A stretch of DNA of 64,000 nucleotides from Sugiyamaella lignohabitans. Taxonomy: Eukaryota > Ascomycota > Dipodascomycetes > Dipodascales > Trichomonascaceae. Shown here one piece after another: positions 28,531-37,953 of this stretch (within the stretch, counting starts at the first letter, position 1; the number at the start of each line of letters is the position of its first letter). The translations under genes were made by a program, and so were the position numbers. The stretch is from positions 248,001 to 312,000 of the forward strand of contig NC_031674.1 of assembly GCF_001640025.1 (NCBI RefSeq). Reading direction: 5' to 3'. Below the pieces are notes generated by a model, which did not search any database, was not told the DNA's origin, and saw nothing but the letters and a program-made list of their open reading frames with translations.

Positions 28531-31335
28531 TTAATTATCTGTTAAATTCATCTCAGGGTCATTAGGTTCGTTAGATTCATTAGAGTCTGATAGTTTGTTT
28601 CGTAACTTGGACGAGGACTTCATTTTCCTCCATTGCTCCACCGCCGTTAGTGGAACATTAATTCCGCTGGCCCGTGCTCTTGTTGGTGTTTCCAGTAGGC
28701 TGGTGTTAAACAGTGTAGACGGCTTTGTGATAGAAGTGAGAAAGTGTCGAGTATCAGGGCTTCCTGATGCCCCTTGTGGGATTCGCGCAATCGTATGTGG
28801 TATGTTCTGTGTTGGATTTTTGAAGCGGGCTGTTGGTGATTTGTTTTCTTCAAGTTCCGTAAAGCCTATATTTGTTTGACCAAATTGGCGCATTAATGTT
28901 TGTTCGGAATATTTAGCGTGCCATAGCTTCCAAATACGCCCAAATTTCGATCTCTGTCTTTTACTGTATATATCATCAGCTAGGCTGTAATCTCGTTTGC
29001 GTTCTGACACTTTGTAACTCCAGCCTCTGAGAACCTTTCCCAGCAATGACCATTGTTGGTTCATATCACGCAAACCTGCCATATCGTTGTCTTGCTGTAT
29101 TTTCGTGTTCTTTTGCCTCCATTTCTCAATAGCTAACGATAACAGGTTAGCATTGTAGGTGTAAATAGCACGATCAAGCTCACTTTCAAAGTGGTCGATT
29201 TTGCTAGCCCATCCATGAAAAGTCGACTTTTTCACTAACAGGTCCCTTTGCGTTATCATTGACAGTGCAAGCTGTTGATCATTTACAACTTCAGCGTATC
29301 TCGATCGCCAGAATACAAAGACCACTTTTAGGCGTTGGTGATTGAACTTTCTTTTTTGTTCTCGATATGTCGCCGCCAGCCTCTTAAATTTTCGGCGGTA
29401 AGCTTCATCTCTCCACTCCAAGAGAGTACGAGTGACCACAGATCTTTCATATGTTTTGCAAGCAAGATGGTAGTTTTGGGAATATTCAAAGAGTGCTGCT
29501 AGGTACTTAGAGAAGTATTCTTTCTGCTTACGCTGTTTGTAAATACCCTGAGCATTTTGCTCATCCTGCCTATGTGATTTCAGCCTACGTTGCCAAGAAA
29601 AGAGTGCCTTAATCTGTGTTCGTGCACAATCATAACTGACTGCTTCTTTATGTAGAGCCCAGTTGTGGCGAAATGATCTGCGACTCCTAATAAACCAATG
29701 CTTGAGGACTTTCAGTTTGATGGAATTATTTCGATACCGCAGCACAAGTTCAAGTCGCTCCAATAATAGCCAGCAGTGAAACCTCTGCTTGACAATATTC
29801 ACATCTATCCCTTTTATGATGAGCACCGCTCCAGCTTGTAGTCTCCATGACCGCAGAATTCTGTGACAAAGCATAAAGTCCCGAAACCGCTTGGCCTCCA
29901 ATGACTGAAGAGTTCTTAAGTGCCAATTGCCAAAAACCACTGAGGCTTTAGACTGCCAGTTCTTTTCTAGAAGTGGATATGCTGCCAGAGATAGCTGTGT
30001 TCTCTTTTTCCAGACAGCAAGTACGGTACCCGCCAGGTTTTTTTTATAAACGGACGTAGCTAAAGAGTAGTCATTAGATCTGTCTGCTAATAAATTTGAC
30101 CATTGTCGTATCGCTCTTTCCGCGAGCCGAGCATCAGCCTGTTCTTCAGTCTTCAGGCCAATTTGGATAAACCGAGCGGTCTTATTTTTCCAACTATTAA
30201 AACATTTGATTGCAATAGTTTCGTTAGCACGTGCTTCTGCCATTTCTTCATCAAATTTAAAAGTCCAGTCATAAAATATCCGACGTTTCAATCCAGACAT
30301 ATATCTCAGACTGGCTGACTTTCCAATCTGCTTGTTGTAATGGTAACTCTTCGACCATTTAGATAGAAACTTTCCCAGGATAAACATTTTAGCGATGTTT
30401 CTGTCTCCCTCAATTGAAGAAGACTTGTTATACAACTTTGCAAGAGACTTTCGCAACAAACTCTTCTCGTACCTTAGTTCAGCAGAAGATAAGCTCCATT
30501 GTTCTACCTCAAAATTATATTTCCAAACTTTGAAAGCGTCGCGCTTGAGAGTCTGTCTGTATCTAATTGCAGCTACAGTCTGCAAATTTTGGTCGTACAT
30601 GGATTGTTCAACATATCTGCTATACCAAAGTCCAAGCACTCGACTCTGATAGTATAGTTGGAACTTCTTCAAACGCTGTTCTAAGTCCTGATATCTCAAA
30701 CGACGAGTTACTGCCGATGAAAAATCCGTAAGAAGCTGTTCAAGTCTCTCCCTCCATGTTTCCTGAGGGTAGCTACATAGATGGACAATGACATTTAAAC
30801 AGTGGTAATAACTAGGATTATTTTCTGGCGTTATTTTGTTCCTTGCAGTGAAAACTTTGTAGGTCTGGAAAAGTTCTGCAAAATCCGCCTCGTTAAGGGA
30901 CGAATCTCCGTTGTCTTTTATGGGACTATTGCTTCTGTTGGAACGAATTCTTCGATCTGCCGCCTCAGTTACAAGCCGTAATAGCTGGACATCACTAGAT
31001 GTAAGTTTAGTTTTTCTGATAGCATCATGAGGGATTGGTGGTGCAGGTAAAATTGGTTGGTGGTCTCTATTAGCCTGTATGGGGCTTTTCATTTGCTGCA
31101 ATACGTCGCCATCATCAAAATCTTCTTCACTTTCTTGATCCTCTTCATCTCCAGCTGACGTATTCACGTTCGACAGCCTTCTAGCAGCAGCACGAAGAAC
31201 AGAGTTTGAAAATGACTCCGGGTCCTCGTCGCTGGTAAGATGGCCCGGATCATAATAAGTCAATCCATCAACAGTACTTATAGCATCTTGACCAATTTCG
31301 CTACCATCGTCATTTGCACGATGACTGCTTGTCAT
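28531..31335 (-). CDS. SFI1: Sfi1-like centrin-binding spindle pole body protein
   Basis: Sfi1 forms long helices that bind centrin (Cdc31) and build the half-bridge needed to duplicate the spindle pole body. The 934-aa protein has an acidic N-terminus, then about 200-860 filled with helical repeats of 25-35 residues around aromatic/basic cores such as FKVWKYNFE, FLSKWSKSYH, IRQWSNLLAD, LAVWKKRTQL, LRSWRLQAG and FVFWRSRYAE. This Trp-centred LxxW pattern is the Sfi1 centrin-binding signature. The C-terminal 90 residues are Ser/Pro/Thr-rich, where yeast Sfi1 is a Cdk and Cdc5 target. The family is defined by pattern more than identity; the alternative is another centrin-binding repeat protein. 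Convergent with eIF3d (149 bp between stops). Confidence 0.88.
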   Translation of the reverse strand: MTSSHRANDDGSEIGQDAISTVDGLTYYDPGHLTSDEDPESFSNSVLRAAARRLSNVNTSAGDEEDQESEEDFDDGDVLQQMKSPIQANRDHQPILPAPPIPHDAIRKTKLTSSDVQLLRLVTEAADRRIRSNRSNSPIKDNGDSSLNEADFAELFQTYKVFTARNKITPENNPSYYHCLNVIVHLCSYPQETWRERLEQLLTDFSSAVTRRLRYQDLEQRLKKFQLYYQSRVLGLWYSRYVEQSMYDQNLQTVAAIRYRQTLKRDAFKVWKYNFEVEQWSLSSAELRYEKSLLRKSLAKLYNKSSSIEGDRNIAKMFILGKFLSKWSKSYHYNKQIGKSASLRYMSGLKRRIFYDWTFKFDEEMAEARANETIAIKCFNSWKNKTARFIQIGLKTEEQADARLAERAIRQWSNLLADRSNDYSLATSVYKKNLAGTVLAVWKKRTQLSLAAYPLLEKNWQSKASVVFGNWHLRTLQSLEAKRFRDFMLCHRILRSWRLQAGAVLIIKGIDVNIVKQRFHCWLLLERLELVLRYRNNSIKLKVLKHWFIRSRRSFRHNWALHKEAVSYDCARTQIKALFSWQRRLKSHRQDEQNAQGIYKQRKQKEYFSKYLAALFEYSQNYHLACKTYERSVVTRTLLEWRDEAYRRKFKRLAATYREQKRKFNHQRLKVVFVFWRSRYAEVVNDQQLALSMITQRDLLVKKSTFHGWASKIDHFESELDRAIYTYNANLLSLAIEKWRQKNTKIQQDNDMAGLRDMNQQWSLLGKVLRGWSYKVSERKRDYSLADDIYSKRQRSKFGRIWKLWHAKYSEQTLMRQFGQTNIGFTELEENKSPTARFKNPTQNIPHTIARIPQGASGSPDTRHFLTSITKPSTLFNTSLLETPTRARASGINVPLTAVEQWRKMKSSSKLRNKLSDSNESNEPNDPEMNLTDN

Positions 31336-32180
31336 TGGAAATAACCTTTCACCTTTCTAAACCAGGTACCTTTTCCATAAACATTTAAGCGGTTTATTTG
31401 GCAAAAGTTTAGATTAAGACTGCAGTCCTGACGCGTTATCTATTAGAATCACGACTGCATCGCGACAATCAATACACTCCACAGCCTCGCGGCATGGGGT
31501 CTGTCCCTGCATATGGCATATGCACAAGAATTCCAGCTGATACAAGTTGAAGAGTATATCACAAGAACTATAGCAGCTGTGTAAATGCTAAATGTTAGTT
31601 GTTTATCAAAATGGAATCTCCTGTATTAATTCTTCCTAGAATGCCTAAACAAACAGATTTGCTCTTTTCAAGACCAAATGATATTAACTGTCAAAAATCT
31701 AAGCACGACTTGGCAATAAAATCACGGAGATTAATAGTATGAGCAAATCAAAATAAAATATTACCGTAAGAGTTTGGAAACTTCGCCCACATTTGAATAA
31801 GGAGTCATATCTACAAGCAATTTGTTTTTTGCACATTTTTGCTAAAAGAGTTCGAACCTATCCCTCGAGGGTTAGGCTTGGACCCTGATCGCCTCAGGAC
31901 CCTCAACCACTAAACCCATCTACACCTCAGCTCCATTAAGGAAATAACAAACGTGAAAGATGTAACCCCTTATTTGTGTCTTTTTTGGTGTAGACTAATA
32001 AGTGATAAATCTGTCTGATATAAGAAAACTTGTTATTTCTGCCATTGACATCCCCTTCTGACGCAGTGTGAGTTTACCCGGACGTAGCAGCCTCCTTCGA
32101 GCCGACTTACATGAACACAGAGAGAGAGGTACACGTCAACGTCACCTCCAGTCAACCGTTAAAGACCTTTAACAATTAAC
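31336..32180. other. divergent promoter between SFI1 and OST1
   Basis: 845 bp, mostly AT-rich. A tRNA-like motif lies at 31842-31925. No protein gene is seen. Confidence 0.55.
31842..31925 (-). other. tRNA-like sequence with A-box and B-box motifs
   Basis: On the minus strand, TAGTGGTTGAGGG resembles a tRNA A box and GGTTCGAACTC a B box, about 45 nt apart, followed by TTTT. The acceptor stem and a 7-nt anticodon loop with U33 cannot be formed, so it is not a working standard tRNA. It may be a decayed tRNA or an unrecognised Pol III gene. Confidence 0.35.
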
Positions 32181-33587
32181 ATGAGACTGGTCAACCTGTT
32201 ACAGGTATCAGTCGCCCTGTTTTCTGTGGCTTCTGCGGAATCAATTATTCCAAAGACGTTTGAAAATGTTCAATTGACTCAGAGTATAGACCTTACTGGC
32301 TCGTATCTCAAGAGGTCGCTAGATATCACAGCTAGAAACATCGCTGATGAACCTCAGCAGGTGTACATTGTAGCAGTGGACTCAAAAGCGTTTCCAAACC
32401 TATCAATTTTGGAAGGCCAGGACAAGTCTACTGGTAGAAGTGTATTGGCCCGTAGAATTGAGGACGCACACGACGATGGTGTCGAATATTATCAACTGAG
32501 TTTGCGTGAGCCAGTACAACCAGGTGAAGAATTGAACTTGCTTGTGGCAGAAGCTTACTCCGGCTTGCTGAGCCCATTACCAGAAGTCGGCGGTCAAGAT
32601 GATGAACAGTATTTGGTTTACTCTGGATCGAAGTATGCATTATCTCCATACGACACTCTTGTTAGTTCGTTGAAAATTAAGATCTATGGCACTTATGCCG
32701 AAGAATTAACAATCGGTGATGACGAGCCTGAACAAGCAACTGTCGAAGGTTCTGGACATATTCTTTCTTTTGGTGAATATAAGGAATTAGCACCGCTTTC
32801 TAGCAAACCATTCAAATTAAGATACAGTAATCCCCGTCCACTCGTTAGAGCTGACAAGCTTGAGAGAGACATCTGGGTTTCACACTGGGGTGCCTCGGTA
32901 TCAATTGAGGAGACCTACTGGCTAACTAATATTGGTACTCGTCTTAAAGACTCATTTTCAAGACTCGACTACAATAAGGGTCAGTCTCAATACAACCTTA
33001 ATGTAGCCTCCATTCGTCAGCTCAGATTTCCCTTGGGTCCCAATGCTCGCGATGCTTATTACACTGATCTCGTAGGCAATGTTTCTACCAGTCACTTTAG
33101 ATCCAATGGTCAAGAATCTATTCTTGAAATTGCTCCTAGATACCCAGTTTTCGGTGGTTGGCACTATAACTTCACAGTTGGCTGGTCCCATGACCTGAGT
33201 GACTTTGTAAAGGATGTTGGCAATGAAAATTATCTGTTGAAGATTCCTATCATCCAAGGACCACAAGATATATCCTACGGTGAGGTCGATGTTCGTGTTA
33301 TCCTTCCGGAAGGTGCCTCTGATATTCAGGTTGTTTCCCTTTTTGGAGCCAGCACTGACATTTCAAACACATACAGTTTCTTAGACACAAAAGGCAGACC
33401 CACTGTCGAGTTCAAGTACAATAATTTGATTGATGGTCATCGTTCTGGTGAATTCTTTGTGCAGTATACATATACTACGGGGGATTCGCTCAGAAAACCA
33501 TTAGCCATTGCGCTTACTTTTGCCAGCTTTTTTACATTATTCCTTGTCTTTGACAAGATTGATGTTTCAATTTTTAGAAAAAAATAA
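32181..33587 (+). CDS. OST1: oligosaccharyltransferase subunit Ost1 (ribophorin I)
   Basis: Ost1 is the lumenal/membrane subunit of the ER oligosaccharyltransferase, which N-glycosylates secretory proteins. A signal peptide (MRLVNLLQVSVALFSVASAES) opens the 468-aa protein. The lumenal region has the ribophorin I features FENVQLTQSIDLTGSYLKR, SNPRPLVRADKLERDIWVSHWG, and FPLGPNARDAYYTDLVGNVSTSHFR, and WHYNFTVGW. One C-terminal membrane helix (about 445-462) is followed by a short basic tail ending KK, as in yeast Ost1. N-glycosylation sequons are present. No intron is seen. Its 3' end faces ORC3 across a decayed GC-rich arm. Confidence 0.95.
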   Translation: MRLVNLLQVSVALFSVASAESIIPKTFENVQLTQSIDLTGSYLKRSLDITARNIADEPQQVYIVAVDSKAFPNLSILEGQDKSTGRSVLARRIEDAHDDGVEYYQLSLREPVQPGEELNLLVAEAYSGLLSPLPEVGGQDDEQYLVYSGSKYALSPYDTLVSSLKIKIYGTYAEELTIGDDEPEQATVEGSGHILSFGEYKELAPLSSKPFKLRYSNPRPLVRADKLERDIWVSHWGASVSIEETYWLTNIGTRLKDSFSRLDYNKGQSQYNLNVASIRQLRFPLGPNARDAYYTDLVGNVSTSHFRSNGQESILEIAPRYPVFGGWHYNFTVGWSHDLSDFVKDVGNENYLLKIPIIQGPQDISYGEVDVRVILPEGASDIQVVSLFGASTDISNTYSFLDTKGRPTVEFKYNNLIDGHRSGEFFVQYTYTTGDSLRKPLAIALTFASFFTLFLVFDKIDVSIFRKK

Positions 33588-33734
33588 ATATTCCTCTGCA
33601 CGTTTTATAATTAGAACAGTACATTCTGTGGGCCCTCAACCCCAAACGTTGCTGGAATCAAGCTTCGGTCTGTCCTAGCTTTAAAGCCTTCTAATTGATC
33701 CTGTCTTTCAGAAGATTGCTGAATCCTCTAGGGA

Positions 33735-33790
33735 AACGACTCAAGTGAAGCGAGAGGAACAGCAGAATTCTGGGGCGGAGCACCCACCGT
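33735..33790 (-). repeat. GC-rich foldback arm, solo, decayed
   Basis: CGACTCAAGTGAAGCGAGAGG, with changes in CGACTCGAG, then TCTGGGGCGGAGC; the outer CCGCCGGAGGCA end is lost (reads ACCGTGCCC). It lies between the convergent stops of OST1 and ORC3. Confidence 0.7.
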
Positions 33791-33857
33791 GCCCACCCCC
33801 GTGGACTTGTTTAAACTTCATCAACATTATACATTAAATTTTTAAGCTAGTGATCAA

Positions 33858-36016
33858 TCAAAGATCTTTCCAGGCAATCTTTTCCACGCACTCGAACTTA
33901 CGCTTACTATCTCTGATAATTCCAATAAATTTGAGCTCAGCAATTCCCTGCAAAAACCATGCCAGCGACTTTCGGTCCCATTCGTCGTCAGCTAAATTAT
34001 CTGGCCGGTGAATCAACCCCTTGAAAACCGAATAATAGTCGAAAATATTAATAAACACGCTCGACTCTCTATAAAGCTGATAGAGTACAGAAATATGAGG
34101 AGCCTGTGCCGTGGACTCAGTAACATCTCCCCAGTAATGCTTAGGGTTTGAAAGTCCCAGTTCTAGTGCCCCTCTATAGGTGGGCAGGAAAACATTTTCC
34201 TGGAGAGTAAATAAATCAGAAAGTAAAACTTCATATAGAAACATTTCTTTGTATGAAACAAGAGCAAATTTAAAGTGGGTCTCAAGAGTATCAGCAAAAA
34301 TATTTGCCATATTCAATGGCTGAGAGGCATCAAGTGCTGAGTGACACTTTTCTTGGAACCGTGAATAAATATCCCAGGCTACGCCAGACTTATCATCATG
34401 GCATATAGTCTCCAGTTGATCCACGATGAATGGCATTTCACTCTCATCATCCAGTTTACGGACCTTAGAGATAAGAGAGTCTATGAACGTAGTCCCCCTA
34501 CGCCCCTTCGGTAGGTTTATAAGCTCCCCAGATAATGCTGCAGGGTATAGATCCATAGTGTTTCTGAACTCACAACTTTCTTCGTAACCAAGTGACTGTT
34601 CCAGCTGTATAATTATTTCAATAGAAGATAGCACATTCCGTGCATACTCTCTGAATTCCTCTATACTGATTGATATCAACGATTTTAAGTAGTCATCGTC
34701 CTCGAGTAACTTGGCAGCTTCGCTGTAGCTACCTTGCTCTAACTTCCGCTCAACAAACGTTTTAAAAGAAGGTAACATCCTTAATGCCCTTAGATGCTGG
34801 GAAGTTATGAACCCGTTGACATGCTCATTGCCTGTAGTCAGCACTGAAAACGGATTTGAATAGTAATGAGCCATAAAAATATATTTTAGTGATGAAATGA
34901 AGGTATCAACACTTTCCAAACTCTGCTTCTGTCTGTGAACAAGAGAATTAAAGAGATCTGGGCTCAATAGAAGAGTTGACTCGTCGTATTTGAAAAGCGT
35001 TTCGCGAAGAATTTTCATAATACCTTCTGCCATCTGTGCCTGAAATGCCTTGCCTCGGAGTAATCTTATACACTTTCGAGGAAGTTTTTCCTGGAACACT
35101 TCTAATGATGTCGCAACATTTAGCATTAATTTGAGGGGGATTGTTGTGATATAGGATTGCATCATTTCGATTAGGCCCGTCAGAATCGACACCTGGAATG
35201 AGTCCGCATCCTGTATTGATATGACGATTCTTAGCTGGTCTAAAGAAGTTACAGCTTCGCTGCGAACTTGCTTATTGCACCATTGAGCAAGAATGTCTAA
35301 ATCGTAGCGTAGTCTTCTGTCGTATCGAATATCATTGGCTCCCATTGGTACATCTTCTCCCTCTAAATCTTCATCCTTTTCTTCGTCTGCCACGTTATCT
35401 TCTGCCGCACTACCACCCTGTGCTGATTGAGATTCAGTCAATCTAGCCACGATGAGTTTTAGAGCTGTTTTTAAATTTGGGCACTCTTTCGACGATATAG
35501 AGACCATATATGTGCGATTCTGATATCGATGCAAGCGTAGGCGAATTTGTGTGAATAGACGCAAGTGGTTTGCGATGTTGGAGCCTGGTAAAACAATAGC
35601 AGTTGAAACTCTCGAATTCTCATCGTTGTCCCAACTCTCAAGAATAAATTTTTGAATAGCGTCGAGAACTTCAGTGTTGGATGTCTCCAAAAGTTGATCG
35701 ATCTTCCTTTGCTGGGAACTCCAGCATTTATTAAATAATCCCCATCGAGCATCTACGGCTTCAATTGGCTCCTCACCACCAAATAGCCTTACAAACGGAT
35801 TCCTGGGATTGTTCGTTGGCTTCGACTCTGCTGATATATGGTGGTCAAAGTTATACTTGGACGGTTTGGCATGATACTGCGATCTATCCAGTAAGTATGT
35901 TGTCTTGAGTGTTAGCGAAAATTCAATTGAATTGACAATGACTGTGACCCATTATTAGGACCGATACTCACCCGCTGGTTGTCTCTGTCTTCGCTATTAA
36001 ATAATTTATCAGGCAT
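33858..36016 (-). CDS. ORC3: origin recognition complex subunit 3
   Basis: Orc3 is part of the six-subunit complex that marks replication origins. Two exons: 36016-35972 (15 codons, MPDKLFNSEDRDNQR) and 35903-33858; the 68-nt intron (35904-35971) has donor GTGAGT, branch GCTAACA and acceptor CAAG, phase 0. The 696-aa product has the N-terminal motif PFVRLFGGEEPIEAVDARWGLFNKCW typical of Orc3/Latheo, the AAA-like core with the degenerate P-loop region VLPGSNIANH, an acidic insert near 160-175, and the helical and C-terminal winged-helix part ending KFECVEKIAWKDL. Length fits fungal Orc3 (600-720). I am confident of the family; exon 1 rests on splice signals and phase. Confidence 0.9.
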
Positions 36017-36523
36017 CTTGTGATGTTTGATATCAGACTAAGTTAACTATTAAGAACTATCCACACTCTTGAGCTGCATCGATACTGCACCCTAACCTTG
36101 ATTTATATGATAGAGATTCTTATTCTAAAACACAATTAAAATTTAATTCATTCTAGTAACTCCGACTATTATATATAACATTTGCTAGTCATTGCTGATT
36201 GATGACTTGCGTCGGGCTCTCAGTTGTCGAACATATGTGACTTTATTGGCATCTTGTAGCCTAATTGACCATCATTTTGTTGATCTAACAGATGCCCCTG
36301 TTCTAACCTCTTATTTTGGCAACTTTGCTCAGGGGAGGTCAAAGAGTCTCTGAAATCAATGCACTTTCTAGTGAATCTTTTTCTCGTGTCTTCGTGTTTT
36401 GTGTACAGATATTAATTCCTGAGTGACATCTTCAGTACGCGAAATATTGTCCATTCTTGGGGTCTTGCTCTTTTTCTGCCCAGTTTTAAAAGCCATACGA
36501 TACAGTTCATGACATTCCCCTCC
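36017..36523. other. intergenic 507 bp between SF3B6 and ORC3
   Basis: AT-rich; holds the ORC3 promoter. I see no further gene. Confidence 0.6.
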
Positions 36524-36913
36524 TTAGTCAACGTTGTGTTCCCTTTTCATGTCTTCCAGCTTGATCTTCCTTTCTTCGATCTCTGCTGCTGAAGCCTTGA
36601 GCATTTTAGGGATGGAGTGGAACAAAACAACAAGATAGCGATTCTGGAAATTATATCCTGATAGTTTGTCGACGGCTACTTTGGCATCCCTGGACTCTTC
36701 GTATACAACGAATGCTGTACCTTTTGTGCTTTGATCGTTGCCCAGTCTTATTTGTCTTTGAATTTGTTAGTTACCAATTGATGTAGTTTATGAGTTTCCA
36801 ACTTACCTTATAGCCCCAAATCGCCCAAAGAGCTCGTACAATTCTTCAGAGGTAACTGTATACGAGAGATTCTTCACAAACAAGATGTGATTTTCTGGAT
36901 TGAACTTTTGCAT
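36524..36913 (-). CDS. SF3B6: SF3b complex p14 subunit (RRM protein), two exons
   Basis: The p14 protein sits in the U2 snRNP SF3b complex near the branch-point adenosine. Exons: 36913-36807 and 36755-36524. The 51-nt intron has donor GTAAGT, branch ACTAACA and acceptor AAAG, with the codon for Arg split 2/1. The 112-aa product is a single RRM: ILFVKNLSY (RNP2), SEELYELFGRFGAIRQIRLGN, then GTAFVVYEE (RNP1) and the p14-specific LSGYNFQNRYLVVLFHS, and a charged C-terminal helix. These phrases are close to human p14 and S. pombe Sab14. S. cerevisiae lacks this subunit. Because the two exons are short, an open-frame scan alone would miss it. Confidence 0.93.
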
Positions 36914-37387
36914 CCTACTTGGTTAATAAATAATATAATAACTCAGCAAGATCAAATTGATGTTCCTGTTGCTTGGAGCTATAATTCCAAGTTAACCCTT
37001 GCCCGTCTTGTATGCAAACCCGAGTTTCACGAGTTTGACGTTTATCAAAAAATATTCTATTTTTGTTCATGGACTTGTGGGTTCGTTTCTTTTTTTTATC
37101 TTTGTTTTGACTTGGCTAAATCATACGGTTATATATTTTTTCTCATTCTCCCGGGTTTCGATCATGAATATTCAGGTTCATGTACTGATTGTATAGACTT
37201 CATATGAAAAGTAGATCATTACAGGTCACGTTTTTCAGTCATTTATTCTACAATTAGAGAACAACTAGAGAATAGAATTGATAACATACGATACAAGATA
37301 AAGTACATACTGGGATATCGAACAGTATGGAAAAAAGCAATATCAAGGTAGGTTTGACTTGGGCAAAAAAATAAAAAAGAAAATATT
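36914..37387. other. intergenic 474 bp upstream of SF3B6
   Basis: AT-rich promoter sequence; short open frames without family features. Nothing else seen. Confidence 0.6.
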
Positions 37388-37484
37388 GACAAGTACGAGG
37401 TTCGAACTCGCGAGGACTCACGTCCAGCAGATAACTTCAGATATTATCTTAAGTCTGCCGCCTTAACCACTCGGCCAACTTGTC
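37388..37484 (-). tRNA. tRNA-Leu (anticodon TAA) with 15-nt intron
   Basis: 97 nt on the minus strand fold as a class II tRNA: acceptor GACAAGT/ACTTGTC, D stem GCC/GGC, anticodon stem GCAGA/TCTGC, variable arm GGAC/GTCC, T arm GCGAG-TTCGAAC-CTCGT. The anticodon loop CTTAAGA is interrupted after position 37 by ATAATATCTGAAGTT, the standard tRNA intron site. Confidence 0.95.
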
Positions 37485-37953
37485 TTATCCATACAAGAAC
37501 CGATAGCCACTTTGCACAAGAGACAAGACTAAAGAATTTAGGACGACCCAGTGGCAATGGCTGAGTAGCGTAATTCTCACTTGTTCTCTTCTTAAACTGA
37601 ATATATCCAGCCCCACACAACATGAGAACTGAAGCCTGTCATTAATTTTGCACAGGAAGCATAGAAGTAGCTATGGTCATAAGCGGCGCCAATTATGCTG
37701 GAGTTTTCTCAGACTTTGACCTCCTGGTGATATAATCCCCCCTAATCCCCCCTCCCCCCTGGTGATATACAAATGATGCTATTTAAAATTTCTCTGAATG
37801 GTATTACTATATACATAGAGTGCCAAAAACGTGACTTACCTATTGGTTGAGTCCTCTCGGCCATTAGGAATTTGAAATCGTACCATACTCGCTGTTATAG
37901 CATATGACTTGAACATAATTGTTTTATTATTATTATCATCATAAAGAAATATA
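37485..37953. other. intergenic 469 bp between tRNA-Leu and the ferric reductase
   Basis: AT-rich, with a C-rich run at 37738-37760. No gene is seen. Confidence 0.6.
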
